A DNA stretch of 64,000 nt, taken from assembly GCF_025244765.1 (NCBI RefSeq), contig NZ_CP104209.1, forward strand, positions 2,114,501 to 2,178,500, in the 5' to 3' direction. A model generated the notes under the pieces. The model searched no databases and was not told the DNA's origin. It saw only the letters and a program-made list of their open reading frames with translations. The translations under genes were made by a program, and so were the position numbers. Positions 8,019 to 17,699 of the stretch are shown in pieces; position 1 is the first letter of the stretch, and each line of letters opens with the position of its first letter. This DNA comes from Empedobacter stercoris. GTDB taxonomy: Bacteria; Bacteroidota; Bacteroidia; Flavobacteriales; Weeksellaceae.

Positions 8019-10355
8019 ATGGAAAACAATAAAAATTCTAAAACAAGCAAAACTTCTAAAGCAAAAAAGAAGTTCAATAGCTTTTCATTTGCTAAAAAAA
8101 TAATTGTAACCATTTGGGTACTATTTTTTGGCGCAATAATAGGAGTTTTCGGCATATTTTGGGCAACCTCTAACGGATGGTTAGGTGAAATTCCAAATGT
8201 TCGTGATTTAGAAAATCCTGATATTTATGTTTCGTCAGAAATTATTTCATCTGATGGCGTTTTATTAGATCGTTTCGAAGCAGAACGAAGAACTCCGATT
8301 GATTACAAAGACTTACCACCACATTTGGTAGATGCTTTATTAGCAAAAGAGGATATTCGTTTCTTTGATCACTCTGGCGTAGACGTTAAAGCCGCTGCGC
8401 GTGCAATCACATCGGGTGGTGATTCGGGTGGTGGATCTACGATTACACAACAGTTGGCAAAGCAATTGTACACAAAAGATCCTTCTTCTAACAAAGTAAA
8501 ACGTGTTATACAAAAGTTAAAAGAATGGGTGACTTCTGTACAATTAGAGAAGTTATATACGAAAGAAGAAATTATTGCCATGTACTTTAATAAATTCGAT
8601 TTTATTTATGGTGCAAAAGGAATTGAATCTGCTTCTAAGGTATATTTTAATAAAACAACAAAAGAATTAAACTTAGACGAAGCCGCAACTTTAGTTTCGA
8701 TGTTTCAAAATCCAGTTGCTTATAATCCTGTAAAATATCCAGAAGTTTCGAAAGAAAAGAGAAATCTTGTATTGGATCAAATGATGAAATACAATAAAAT
8801 TTCTCAAGCTGAAGGTGAAGCTGCAAAATCAGCTCCTTTAGTTACAGATAAGCAAGATATTATGAAACAAGACGAATCGCATTCAGCTTATTTCAAATCA
8901 GCTTTAAGAAAAGAGATTAAAGAATGGATGGTTGAATATGAGAAAGAAACAGGGAAATCATATAACCTTGAAAAAGATGGTCTTAAAATTTATGTCACAT
9001 TAGATTCGAGAATGCAAGCTTTAGCTGAAGATGCAGTAAAAAAACATTTGAAAGTTTTGCAAGATCAATTTTTTGGAGAACAAAGAGGACGAAGTTTAGC
9101 ACCATTTTATAATATTTCTGCAGATAAACGATTAAGAATTTTCAAGCAATCTATGCAACGTACAGATTTGTACAAGAAAATGAAAGCAGAAGGGAAGTCG
9201 GAAGCAGAAATAGAAACCGTTTTCACAACGCCCCGAGATTCTGTTAAGTTCTTTACATGGAACGGAATTCAATATAAAAAAGGAAAAACTTTAATGGATT
9301 CTATCGAATATCATAAACATATTTTACAAGCAGGTTTGATGTCGATGGATCCAAAAGACGGAACAATCAAAGCTTGGGTTGGTGGTATAGATTGGGATTA
9401 TTTCAAATTTGACCATGTAAAACAAGCTCGTCGTCAAGTAGGTTCTACGTTCAAACCATTTGTTTATGCAACAGCGATTAATCAATTGGGATTAACGCCT
9501 TGTCATACCGTTTCGAACGAAAGAATCCCAGGGAATTGGTCTCCTCGTAATGCAAACGGTCGCTATGGAGGTTCTCAAGATTTGAGAACGGCATTGGCTT
9601 ATTCTACCAATATTGTTGCAGCTCGTTTGATTATGCAAACAGGTACAGAACCTGTGATTCAAATGACACGAGATTTAGGAGTTGAATCGCCAATCGTTAA
9701 TGATCCTACTATTGCATTAGGTTCTGCCGACTTGTCTTTATACGAAATGGTTGGTGCGATGAGTGCTTTTGCTAATGGAGGAATTTACATTAAACCACAA
9801 TTAATCTTAAGAATAGAAGATAAACAAGGAAAAGTGATCAAAGATTATACGCCTCAAACCAGAGAAGTAGTCAATGAAAATGTAGCTTACACGATGATTG
9901 ATTTGATGAAAGGTGTTGTAGACAGAGGTTCAGGTGCTCGTTTGAGAAACCGTTATGGATTAACTGCTGAGATTGCTGGTAAAACAGGAACAACAAACGA
10001 AAACTCGGATGGTTGGTTTATGGGATTAACGCCTAATTTAGTAACTGGAGTTTGGGTCGGAGCAGAAGATCGATTTGCACATTTCGCAAGTACAGCAACA
10101 GGGCAAGGAGCGAATACGGCTTTACCTATTTGGGCTTACTATATGCAAGATGTGTACAAACAAGGAGGAAAATTTGGTGTAACTGCTGGAGATAAATTTG
10201 ATAAGCCTAAGGATATCGAAAAGCATTGGGATTGTTCAAATACCTATGGGTTCCATCAGTATGATCAAAGCTATGATCCAGGACCTATAATCGAAGGAAG
10301 TGGAAGCGAAAGCGTAGGAGAGAACTACGAAATTCCTGAAGAAGAAATAGAATAA
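8019..10355 (+). CDS. Penicillin-binding protein 1A, bifunctional transglycosylase/transpeptidase
   Basis: Class A PBP of 778 residues that polymerises glycan strands and cross-links peptides in the periplasm. A Lys-rich cytoplasmic N-terminus precedes one membrane segment near residues 26-50. The glycosyltransferase domain has the catalytic Glu111 in AKEDIRFFDHSG. The transpeptidase domain shows SxxK with Ser476 (GSTFK), SxN at Ser529 (STN) and KTG at Lys655 (GKTGTT). It starts 6 bp after gldH and so belongs to the same transcript. The C-terminus is acidic. Family usage would allow mrcA/ponA, but the symbol is left open. Confidence 0.96.
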   Translation: MENNKNSKTSKTSKAKKKFNSFSFAKKIIVTIWVLFFGAIIGVFGIFWATSNGWLGEIPNVRDLENPDIYVSSEIISSDGVLLDRFEAERRTPIDYKDLPPHLVDALLAKEDIRFFDHSGVDVKAAARAITSGGDSGGGSTITQQLAKQLYTKDPSSNKVKRVIQKLKEWVTSVQLEKLYTKEEIIAMYFNKFDFIYGAKGIESASKVYFNKTTKELNLDEAATLVSMFQNPVAYNPVKYPEVSKEKRNLVLDQMMKYNKISQAEGEAAKSAPLVTDKQDIMKQDESHSAYFKSALRKEIKEWMVEYEKETGKSYNLEKDGLKIYVTLDSRMQALAEDAVKKHLKVLQDQFFGEQRGRSLAPFYNISADKRLRIFKQSMQRTDLYKKMKAEGKSEAEIETVFTTPRDSVKFFTWNGIQYKKGKTLMDSIEYHKHILQAGLMSMDPKDGTIKAWVGGIDWDYFKFDHVKQARRQVGSTFKPFVYATAINQLGLTPCHTVSNERIPGNWSPRNANGRYGGSQDLRTALAYSTNIVAARLIMQTGTEPVIQMTRDLGVESPIVNDPTIALGSADLSLYEMVGAMSAFANGGIYIKPQLILRIEDKQGKVIKDYTPQTREVVNENVAYTMIDLMKGVVDRGSGARLRNRYGLTAEIAGKTGTTNENSDGWFMGLTPNLVTGVWVGAEDRFAHFASTATGQGANTALPIWAYYMQDVYKQGGKFGVTAGDKFDKPKDIEKHWDCSNTYGFHQYDQSYDPGPIIEGSGSESVGENYEIPEEEIE

Positions 10356-10369
10356 CAATTCATATTACA

Positions 10370-10400
10370 AAAATAGCCACTCAAATTGAGTGGCTATTTT
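10370..10400. terminator. Bidirectional terminator after PBP1A
   Basis: AAAATAGCCACTCAA and TTGAGTGGCTATTTT form a 15-bp stem with a 1-nt centre. It serves PBP1A on the plus strand and the small converging gene on the minus strand. Confidence 0.85.
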
Positions 10401-10405
10401 GATTT

Positions 10406-10627
10406 TTATTCATCTTTATTTTCGTTTTCATTATCAAACTGATTGTTGTAAGCATCACGTTCTTGCGCTAATTTTTTTTCGCGTTGTTTCTTCATAAAAT
10501 CTCTAATCGTCATATAAGTTAATAACACAACAAGAGCGGCAACTAAAAAATAATTGGCATAGGTAAATATAGTGGTAATCGTATCTGCGACTACATCTTC
10601 TGGCGTTGTGTCAACTTGCTCTTCCAT
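10406..10627 (-). CDS. Small single-pass membrane protein, unknown function
   Basis: 73 residues: an acidic N-terminus, one hydrophobic segment (about residues 27-43, NYFLVAALVVLLTYM) and a charged Lys/Glu/Asn-rich tail with coiled-coil character. It lies between PBP1A and metG on the opposite strand with its own terminator. Small one-helix proteins of this kind in the envelope are often accessory subunits, but no family is recognised. Confidence 0.6.
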   Translation of the reverse strand: MEEQVDTTPEDVVADTITTIFTYANYFLVAALVVLLTYMTIRDFMKKQREKKLAQERDAYNNQFDNENENKDE

Positions 10628-10685
10628 AAAATTGTTTTACCTTATAAATTTAGAAAAAGGTTTTAACAAAACAAACAACAAATCG

Positions 10686-10693
10686 TATCTTTG
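10686..10693 (+). promoter_or_regulatory. -7 promoter box (TATCTTTG) of metG
   Basis: TATCTTTG is a full match to TAnnTTTG, 21 nt before the metG ATG. Confidence 0.6.
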
Positions 10694-10714
10694 TAGCTTA
10701 TAGATTATAAGCAG

Positions 10715-12751
10715 ATGAGTCATCCAAAAAGATATACAATTACAGCAGCGTTACCATACGCTAATGGTCCATTGCACATAGGTCATATGGCAGGTGTGTA
10801 TGTTCCTTCTGATATTTATGCACGCTTTTTAAGACGTAAAGGAAAAGATGTAGCATTTATTGGAGGATCTGATGAACACGGTATTCCAATTACAATTCGT
10901 GCCAAAAAAGAAGGTGTTACGCCACAAGATATTGTTGATCGATACCACGAAAACATCAAAAGTACATTAGAAAATTTTGGTGTAACATTCGATATTTATT
11001 CTCGTACAACTTCAGCTAAACACAGAGAAGTTTCGCAAGATTTTTTCAAAACATTGTACAATAACAATAAGTTTACGGAAGAAATTACAGAGCAATTTTA
11101 CGACGAAGAAGCACACGAATTTTTAGCAGATCGATACATTCGAGGAGAATGTCCAAAATGTCAAAATCCTGATGCCTATGGTGATCAATGCGAGAAATGT
11201 GGTTCAACATTAAGTCCAGAAGAGTTAATTAATCCACGTTCTGCATTATCGGGAAATACACCCATCAAAAAAGAAACAAAAAACTGGTATCTACCGTTAG
11301 ATCAATACCAAGATTTCTTATCAAAATGGATTTTAGAAGGGCACAAAAACGATTGGAAATCGAGTGTTTATGGTCAAGTTAAATCATGGTTAGATGATGG
11401 TTTAAAACCTCGTGCTATGACGCGTGATTTGAATTGGGGAGTTCCAGTTCCTGTAGAAGGTGCAGAAGGAAAAGTAATGTATGTTTGGTTTGATGCGCCA
11501 ATTGGTTATATTTCTTTTACGCAAGAATGGGCAGAGCAAAACGGTAAGAATTGGAAAGATTATTGGCAAAATGAAGAAACGAAATTAGTTCATTTCATCG
11601 GAAAAGATAATATTGTTTTCCACTGTATTATTTTCCCAACTATGATGAAAGCGCATGGTGATTACATTATGCCAGACAATGTCCCTGCAAACGAATTTTT
11701 AAATTTAGAAGATGACAAAATTTCAACATCTCGTAATTGGGCTGTTTGGGCGCACGAATATTTAGAAGATTTCCCTGGTCAACAAGATACATTGCGTTAT
11801 GTGTTGACGGCGAATATGCCAGAAAACAAGGATAATAACTTTACATGGAAAGATTTTCAAACAAAAAATAATTCTGAATTAGTTGGAATTTTAGGAAACT
11901 TTATCAACCGTGTAATGGTTTTATCACACAAATATTACGAGGGAATTGTTCCTTCAAAAACAATCGAATTTGAAGAATTAACAGAAATCAAATATTTTGC
12001 AAAACGTATCGGAGATCATTTAGAAAAATATGAATTTCGCGCAGCGCTAACAGAATATATGAATTTAGCTCGTCTTGGAAATCAATTTTTACAAGCACAA
12101 GAACCTTGGAAAAAAGGAGATGATGCAGAAGCTGTAAAAGGTATTATGTATGCTGCAACGCAAATTTCTGCTGCATTAGCTCAGTTAGGTGAACCTTTTA
12201 TTCCATTTGCATCGGAAAAAATGTTAGCGATGATGAACTTAGAGAAAATGTCATGGAACGAATTAGAATCGACGGATGAATATGTTCAAGCAGGTCATCA
12301 ATTAGGGAAATCGGAATTAATTTTTGCGAAAATTGAAGACGAAGCCATCGAAGCACAAATCAATAAATTAAACGAAAGTAAAGTTAAAAATAACATGACA
12401 AACCCAAACGCAGAACCTCAAAAAGAATTGATTTCTTTTGATGATTTTCAAAAAATGGATATCCGTATAGGAACTATTTTAGAAGCGAAAAAAGTGGAGA
12501 AAGCGGATAAATTGTTCGAACTAAAAGTAGATACTGGAATGGATGTTCGTACAATTGTTTCTGGTATTGCAGAACATTTTACGTTAGAAGAAATCGTTGG
12601 GAAACAAGCAATGGTTTTAGCAAATTTAGCACCTCGTAAAATTCGTGGAATCGAATCGAACGGAATGTTATTATTTGCGGATAAAGCAGACGGAAAATTA
12701 ACGTTTGTGAATCCAGAAGAAGAAACGCCAAATGGTGTGCAAGTTGGATAA
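10715..12751 (+). CDS. metG: Methionine-tRNA ligase with C-terminal tRNA-binding domain
   Basis: Class I synthetase that charges both initiator and elongator tRNA-Met. HIGH is seen in [11 protein letters not shown] near residue 15-25. A zinc knuckle of four cysteines lies at about residues 146-162 (CPKC...CEKC), and the KMSKS-equivalent is KISTSR. After residue ~565 comes an EMAP-II/Trbp111-like OB-fold domain ([20 protein letters not shown]), used for dimerisation and tRNA binding. The 678-residue length matches the long, dimeric MetG form. It is monocistronic with its own promoter and terminator. Confidence 0.97.
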   Translation: MSHPKRYTITAALPYANGPLHIGHMAGVYVPSDIYARFLRRKGKDVAFIGGSDEHGIPITIRAKKEGVTPQDIVDRYHENIKSTLENFGVTFDIYSRTTSAKHREVSQDFFKTLYNNNKFTEEITEQFYDEEAHEFLADRYIRGECPKCQNPDAYGDQCEKCGSTLSPEELINPRSALSGNTPIKKETKNWYLPLDQYQDFLSKWILEGHKNDWKSSVYGQVKSWLDDGLKPRAMTRDLNWGVPVPVEGAEGKVMYVWFDAPIGYISFTQEWAEQNGKNWKDYWQNEETKLVHFIGKDNIVFHCIIFPTMMKAHGDYIMPDNVPANEFLNLEDDKISTSRNWAVWAHEYLEDFPGQQDTLRYVLTANMPENKDNNFTWKDFQTKNNSELVGILGNFINRVMVLSHKYYEGIVPSKTIEFEELTEIKYFAKRIGDHLEKYEFRAALTEYMNLARLGNQFLQAQEPWKKGDDAEAVKGIMYAATQISAALAQLGEPFIPFASEKMLAMMNLEKMSWNELESTDEYVQAGHQLGKSELIFAKIEDEAIEAQINKLNESKVKNNMTNPNAEPQKELISFDDFQKMDIRIGTILEAKKVEKADKLFELKVDTGMDVRTIVSGIAEHFTLEEIVGKQAMVLANLAPRKIRGIESNGMLLFADKADGKLTFVNPEEETPNGVQVG

Positions 12752-12785
12752 ACTTAGATTTTAGCTATAAGTATTGAGATATTAG

Positions 12786-12811
12786 AAAGCCACTTCATCG
12801 AAGTGGCTTTT
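12786..12811. terminator. Bidirectional terminator after metG
   Basis: AAAGCCACTTC and GAAGTGGCTTT form an 11-bp stem with a 3-nt loop, flanked by T-rich sequence. It separates metG from the converging minus-strand unit. Confidence 0.8.
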
Positions 12812-12826
12812 ATTTTGACAATTATC

Positions 12827-13126
12827 TTATCCTTCTTTCTTCCATTCTTTAATTGAAGAATTGTAAACGTTTGATTCTCCAATACTCAATCCATACCAAA
12901 TAATATAGACCGAATCGTTTTCTTTTTGATAAAAAACAGGGCTATCCATTTCTTCTGACAATCCAAGTTCTCTAACATTCTCTGGAATTCTATTATTTAC
13001 TTTTCGAAAATTTTCAACCTTTTCTAATAATTCCTTAGCAAATTTTTCTTTCTTACTTTTGAAACTACAACTATAAAATCCTATTAAAAAAGATAATAAA
13101 ACAAAAAAAGTTATTCTAACCTTCAT
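12827..13126 (-). CDS. Small lipoprotein of unknown function
   Basis: 99 residues starting MKVRITFFVLLSFLIGFYSC, a lipoprotein signal peptide with the modified Cys at residue 20. The mature part is short and mixed in charge (Lys-rich at first, then VFYQKENDSVYIIWYG). No domain is recognised. It is the last gene of a tight minus-strand unit that begins with gpsA (2-bp gap to the gene before). Confidence 0.6.
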   Translation of the reverse strand: MKVRITFFVLLSFLIGFYSCSFKSKKEKFAKELLEKVENFRKVNNRIPENVRELGLSEEMDSPVFYQKENDSVYIIWYGLSIGESNVYNSSIKEWKKEG

Positions 13127-13128
13127 CC

Positions 13129-13569
13129 CTAAACATTCTCAGGAAAAGTAAACGAATCGCGTGCATTCATTTTTTCTTCCACAATTTTGCGTTCTTGTGC
13201 AATCAATTTATCTTCTTCTGTTGGAAATTGAAAAATTCCAGAATGTGTACTTTCAATCCGTTTTAAAACCTGATAAGCAGCCAAAGCTTTTTCCGAATTA
13301 TTTTGATTGATATACACTCGGATTGCTTTCATAAAAGACAAGATATTTTTCTTTTTCAATTCATCTGCTAACAAAAACTGATCGCGTTCTTCGTTGATTT
13401 CTAACAATGTTGATAAATTGTTGTCATCAATTTTGTAGTACGATTGTAACATTTGATTGAAAATAATCAAGAAACCATCGTCAGAATTGCCTATCTCCAT
13501 AGAAATAATTCGCGCCAATGTTTTGTTTAATTCTTGAATATATTTTGAAATAAAATCTTGTTTAATCAT
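13129..13569 (-). CDS. Uncharacterised soluble helical protein
   Basis: 146 residues with no signal peptide or membrane segment; the sequence looks all-helical (for example LADELKKKNILSFMKAIRVY and KALAAYQVLKRIES), resembling TPR-like or DUF-type helical proteins. It starts 1 bp after the gpsA stop and is followed 2 bp later by a small lipoprotein, so all three are almost certainly co-transcribed. No function can be assigned. Confidence 0.65.
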   Translation of the reverse strand: MIKQDFISKYIQELNKTLARIISMEIGNSDDGFLIIFNQMLQSYYKIDDNNLSTLLEINEERDQFLLADELKKKNILSFMKAIRVYINQNNSEKALAAYQVLKRIESTHSGIFQFPTEEDKLIAQERKIVEEKMNARDSFTFPENV

Positions 13570-13570
13570 C

Positions 13571-14572
13571 TTAATCTAATTTTTTAGACAGCTTTTCGAT
13601 TGTTTTCGAAGCATTTTTACCTTCATATAAAATCTTATGAACCGCGTTGATAATTGGTGCTTTTATCTGATATTGTTCATTCATTATCGCCACACCTTTT
13701 GTTGCGTAATAACCTTCAGCAACCATATTCATTTCCAAAATAGCAGATTTTACGGTATAGCCTTTTCCAATCATATTTCCGAACATTCGGTTTCGTGAGA
13801 AGAATGAATAACCTGTAACCAACAAATCGCCTAAATAAGCAGAATCGTTAATTTTACGTTTTACAGGACTTACTGTTTTTAGAATATGATTCATTTCTCG
13901 GATTGCATTACTCATCAAAACTGCTTGAAAATTATCGCCATAGCCCAAACCATGTGCAATACCAGCCGCAATAGCGTAAATGTTTTTTAATACAGCACCA
14001 AATTCAGTTCCGTATATATCGTTTGAGAGTTTTGTTTTGATAAAATCACACGCTAAACAATCGGCAACAATTTGTGCTTTTTCTTTTTCTTGTGCTGCAA
14101 TTGTTAGATAAGAAAGTCGCTCTAATGCTACTTCTTCTGCGTGGCAAGGACCACTTACAATTCCTAATTGTTCTTCTTTTAAGTCGAAGTTTTCAAACAA
14201 ATATTGTCCGACCAATTGATAATGATCAGGAATAATTCCTTTTATTGATGTTACCACAAATTTATCTGTTAACGGAACAGTTAATTTACTCAAACAATCG
14301 GCTACGTAAATAGATGGTACAACAATGAAAATAATATCAGAATTGGCTACAACTTCGTTGATATCTGTTGATATTTTTAGTTTTTCTGATTTAAACTCAA
14401 CATCAGTCAAATAATTTGGATTGTGTCTATTACGCTCCAAATGGCCTTTTACGTATTCATCTTTTACCCACCAGTTGAAAGTTTCAAGGTTTTTATTCAG
14501 CATTTTTGCAATCGCAGTTGCCCAGCTTCCATTCCCTATTAATCCAACTTTACGATTAGATAACTCTATCAT
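13571..14572 (-). CDS. gpsA: Glycerol-3-phosphate dehydrogenase (NAD(P)+)
   Basis: Reduces dihydroxyacetone phosphate to sn-glycerol-3-phosphate, the backbone of phospholipids. The N-terminal Rossmann motif reads VGLIGNGSWATAIAK; SIKGI and the GTEFGAVLKNIYAIAAGIA segment with the catalytic Lys are characteristic. Length of 333 residues is usual. It heads a three-gene minus-strand unit and lies divergent from the flippase gene, sharing a 96-bp promoter region. Confidence 0.95.
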   Translation of the reverse strand: MIELSNRKVGLIGNGSWATAIAKMLNKNLETFNWWVKDEYVKGHLERNRHNPNYLTDVEFKSEKLKISTDINEVVANSDIIFIVVPSIYVADCLSKLTVPLTDKFVVTSIKGIIPDHYQLVGQYLFENFDLKEEQLGIVSGPCHAEEVALERLSYLTIAAQEKEKAQIVADCLACDFIKTKLSNDIYGTEFGAVLKNIYAIAAGIAHGLGYGDNFQAVLMSNAIREMNHILKTVSPVKRKINDSAYLGDLLVTGYSFFSRNRMFGNMIGKGYTVKSAILEMNMVAEGYYATKGVAIMNEQYQIKAPIINAVHKILYEGKNASKTIEKLSKKLD

Positions 14573-14668
14573 AATATATGTATTGAACAGACAAAGTTAA
14601 TTAATTTGTAGCTTCGGTATTTTGAATTTTACAAAAAGAACATCAATTTTGTATAAATTTTAACGGCC

Positions 14669-16087
14669 TTGTACAAAAAACTTTTTAGTGAGACCATTAT
14701 TTATGGTATTGGCTCAATTTTGCCGAGATTAATCATGTTTGCATTGACACCATTTATTATTGGTAAAACTGCAGAAGGAGATTTCTCTATTTTCGGTCAG
14801 CTGTATGCTGCTGTCTCATTTCTTAATGTGATTTTGACATTTGGTTTCGAAACAGCATTTTTCAGATATGCTACAGAAGAAAGTTTGTATCAAAAAGTAT
14901 TGAATACATCTTTTTGGTTTATGACTTTAACTTCATCTGTTATGATGGTGTTGTTGTATGTTTTTTTACAACCTTTGGCAGATTTTGCCAATTACACCGA
15001 TCATCCCGAATACCTTTTATGGTTTGGTTGGATTGCTTTCTTTGACACCCTTTGTGTTATTCCGTTCGCTGTTCTTCGTTTCAAGAATCGACCAATTTTA
15101 TACTCCAGCATAAAAGTTTTTCAGAACGTATTTCAAGCGATTTTAACCATCGTTTTATTGTACTACGTATCTTTTGATGTTATGAATGGATTAGGGTTTG
15201 ATAATACAATTTCATATCCATTTATCTCAAATTTAATTGCAAGTATTCTTGGTTTTATATTGTTGTTTGGTGTGATTCGTCAAGTACAATTTAAGTTTGA
15301 TAAACCTTTATTCAAAACGATGTTTATATACGCTTATCCCCTTATGATTGCTGGTTTGGGTTATGTTTTGAACGAAAATTTTGATAAATTAGTTCAACGA
15401 CAATTTATTGATGAAGATGCTGCAGGTTCCTACGCGGCATGTTATAAATTAGCGACTTTGATGACGCTTTTTGTTACAGCCTACCGAATGGGAATCGAAC
15501 CATTCTTTTTTAAAGTTGCTAAAAAAGGAGATGCAAAACAGATGTATGCCAATATCCTTTTCTTTTTTAGTATTATTTGTAACATTGTAATTCTCGGAAT
15601 ATTAGCAAACATCGATTGGATCAAGCAACTGTTCATTATCAAATCATCTTATTGGATTGCGTTGGATATTGTTCCAATTATTTTAATTGCTAATTTATTT
15701 TTTGGAATTTATTACAACCTTTCAACATGGTATAAAGTCACAGATAGAACAAATATCGGAACTATAATTTCATTAATTGGAGGTGCAATCACCATTATAT
15801 TAAACATCCTCTTATTACCAAAATATGGATTTATGGTTTCTGCATGGACGACTTTAATTGCTTATGGTGTAATGATGGTGATTTCGTACATTTGGGGACA
15901 GAAAGTTTATCCGATTCCTTACAAAGTCAATAAAATATTACTTTATATGGGAATTGCAATCGCATTAGGTTGGACAAATTATTTTGTGCTTGATTCTAAT
16001 TTGATTATTGGTAATCTAATTCTAATCGTGTACATTGCATTTATTGCTTTAGCAGAAAGAAATACACTCAAAAAATTAAGAAAATAA
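14669..16087 (+). CDS. Polysaccharide/lipid-linked oligosaccharide flippase (Wzx/MATE-like)
   Basis: 472 residues with about 12-14 hydrophobic helices across the whole length, typical of polysaccharide export proteins of the MOP superfamily that flip lipid-linked glycans over the inner membrane. The N-terminus [20 protein letters not shown] matches the family start and uses a TTG codon at 14669; the next in-frame ATG lies inside the first helix, so TTG is the likely true start. dut follows after 2 bp, indicating co-transcription. Which glycan it moves (O-antigen, capsule or other) is unknown. Confidence 0.85.
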   Translation: MYKKLFSETIIYGIGSILPRLIMFALTPFIIGKTAEGDFSIFGQLYAAVSFLNVILTFGFETAFFRYATEESLYQKVLNTSFWFMTLTSSVMMVLLYVFLQPLADFANYTDHPEYLLWFGWIAFFDTLCVIPFAVLRFKNRPILYSSIKVFQNVFQAILTIVLLYYVSFDVMNGLGFDNTISYPFISNLIASILGFILLFGVIRQVQFKFDKPLFKTMFIYAYPLMIAGLGYVLNENFDKLVQRQFIDEDAAGSYAACYKLATLMTLFVTAYRMGIEPFFFKVAKKGDAKQMYANILFFFSIICNIVILGILANIDWIKQLFIIKSSYWIALDIVPIILIANLFFGIYYNLSTWYKVTDRTNIGTIISLIGGAITIILNILLLPKYGFMVSAWTTLIAYGVMMVISYIWGQKVYPIPYKVNKILLYMGIAIALGWTNYFVLDSNLIIGNLILIVYIAFIALAERNTLKKLRK

Positions 16088-16089
16088 AG

Positions 16090-16524
16090 ATGAAAGTAAA
16101 AGTTATTAACATCTCAAAACACGCTTTACCAGAATATAAAACAGCTTTATCTGCTGGAATGGATTTAACAGCTAATATTGATGCTCCAATCGAGTTAAAA
16201 CCTTTAGAAAGAAGACTTATTCCAACAGGTTTGAGTATCGAATTGCCTGCAGGTTATGAAGCGCAAGTTCGACCTCGTAGTGGAATGGCGTTAAAACATG
16301 GCTTAACTTGTCTTAATTCTCCTGGTACAATTGATGCAGATTATCGTGGTGAAATTGGGGTTATTTTAGCAAATGTTTCGAATGAAGCTGTAACAATCAA
16401 CGATGGAGAGCGTATTGCACAATTAGTGATTGCAAAACACGAAACTATTGAATGGGAAGAAACTCAAAACTTAAATGAAACTGAACGCGGAGCTGGTGGT
16501 TTCGGTAGTACAGGAAAACAATAA
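16090..16524 (+). CDS. dut: Deoxyuridine triphosphatase (dUTPase)
   Basis: Hydrolyses dUTP to dUMP and pyrophosphate, keeping uracil out of DNA and supplying dTMP synthesis. The trimeric dUTPase motifs are visible: AGMDLTANI (motif 1), [11 protein letters not shown] (motif 2), [13 protein letters not shown] (motif 3), GERIAQLVI (motif 4) and the C-terminal [10 protein letters not shown] (motif 5). 144 residues, standard length. It is coupled to the flippase gene (2-bp gap). Confidence 0.97.
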   Translation: MKVKVINISKHALPEYKTALSAGMDLTANIDAPIELKPLERRLIPTGLSIELPAGYEAQVRPRSGMALKHGLTCLNSPGTIDADYRGEIGVILANVSNEAVTINDGERIAQLVIAKHETIEWEETQNLNETERGAGGFGSTGKQ

Positions 16525-16530
16525 AAATAT

Positions 16531-16604
16531 CATTCTGACTCGTTTCAGAATCGCATTAAAATTAAAAAGAGAAAGTTTGTCATTCTGAGCTTGTCGAAGA
16601 ATCT
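16531..16604. repeat. Two copies of a CATTCTGA-type dispersed intergenic repeat
   Basis: The gap between dut and the nucleotidyltransferase contains CATTCTGACTCGTTTCAGAA (from 16531) and CATTCTGAGCTTGTCGAAGA (from 16581), both ending in ATC. From memory, elements of the CATTCTGAGCTTGTCGAAGAATC / CATTCTGAACTTGTTTCAGAATC kind recur between genes in many Bacteroidota genomes. In each unit TTCTGA pairs with a TCAGAA-like half, so the units resemble short REP-like palindromes. Confidence 0.6.
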
Positions 16605-16670
16605 AAGATAGAATTAATTTAACTATCAATTATAAACTATCAATCTAACAAAAATATTTTTACAAATAAA

Positions 16671-17693
16671 ATGAAAATTATTATCCCAATGGCAGGACGT
16701 GGTTCACGTTTGCGCCCTCATACATTAACAACACCAAAACCTTTAATTCCAATTGCAGGTAAACCAATTGTTCATCGTTTAGTAGAAGATATCGCAAAAG
16801 TATGTTCAGAAAAAATTGATGAAATTGCATTTGTAATTGGTGATTTTGGCGATGAAGTTGAAGCTGATTTAATTTCGATTGCAGAAAAATTAGGAGCAAA
16901 AGGAACAATTTGTCACCAATTAGAACCACTTGGAACAGCGCACTCTATTTGGATGGCGAAAGAAGCTTTAGACGGACCAACAGTAGTTGCATATGCAGAT
17001 ACATTATTCCGTGCAGATTTCAAATTGGATATGGAATCGGATGGCGTAGTTTGGGTAAAACAAGTCGAAAATCCTTCTGCTTTCGGAGTTGTGAAATTAG
17101 ATGAGCAAAATGTAATCACGGATTTTGTTGAAAAACCAAAAGAATTTGTTTCTGATTTAGCAATTATCGGGATTTATTTTTTCCGTGATGGACAAAAATT
17201 ATACAAAGAGATTGAATATTTATTAGAGAATGATATTCAGAAAGGAGGTGAATATCAATTGACAGATGCATTAGAAAATATGCGTGCTGCAGGAGATAAA
17301 TTTACGCTTGGTAAAGTTGACGAATGGATGGATTGTGGTAACAAAGCAGTTACTGTTGATACAAACACACGCGTGTTGAACTTGGATAAAGAAGATTTTA
17401 AAGGCGTTTCAGCAACTGCAACAATCGAAAATTCTTTAATCATTGAACCATGTTTTATTGGGGAAAATGTCGTGATTAAAAACTCAAAAATTGGACCTTT
17501 TGTATCATTGGGAAATGGAACGGTTATTGAAAACTCGAATATTGACAATAGTTTGATTCAAGAAAATTCAACGATTAGTAATGCTAATTTAACAGATACA
17601 ATGATCGGAAATAATGCCAAATATTTTGGTGTTTCGCGTAGTATCAGCTTAGGAGATTACTCTGAATTGGATTTCAAGTCACACGAAGCTTAA
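16671..17693 (+). CDS. Sugar-phosphate nucleotidyltransferase with C-terminal beta-helix
   Basis: The N-terminal nucleotidyltransferase domain has the signature IPMAGRGSRLRPHTLTTPKP (residues about 5-24), which binds the NTP, and continues with the sugar-binding EKPKEF and MDCGN motifs. The C-terminal ~100 residues show the hexapeptide-like repeats of a left-handed beta-helix (ENSLIIEPCFIG, NVVIKNSKIG). This architecture (340 residues) is that of glucose-1-phosphate thymidylyl/uridylyl- or mannose-1-phosphate guanylyltransferase relatives; the exact sugar and nucleotide cannot be read. It is followed after 6 bp by the DUF4292 lipoprotein gene. Confidence 0.85.
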   Translation: MKIIIPMAGRGSRLRPHTLTTPKPLIPIAGKPIVHRLVEDIAKVCSEKIDEIAFVIGDFGDEVEADLISIAEKLGAKGTICHQLEPLGTAHSIWMAKEALDGPTVVAYADTLFRADFKLDMESDGVVWVKQVENPSAFGVVKLDEQNVITDFVEKPKEFVSDLAIIGIYFFRDGQKLYKEIEYLLENDIQKGGEYQLTDALENMRAAGDKFTLGKVDEWMDCGNKAVTVDTNTRVLNLDKEDFKGVSATATIENSLIIEPCFIGENVVIKNSKIGPFVSLGNGTVIENSNIDNSLIQENSTISNANLTDTMIGNNAKYFGVSRSISLGDYSELDFKSHEA

Positions 17694-17699
17694 TAAAAT

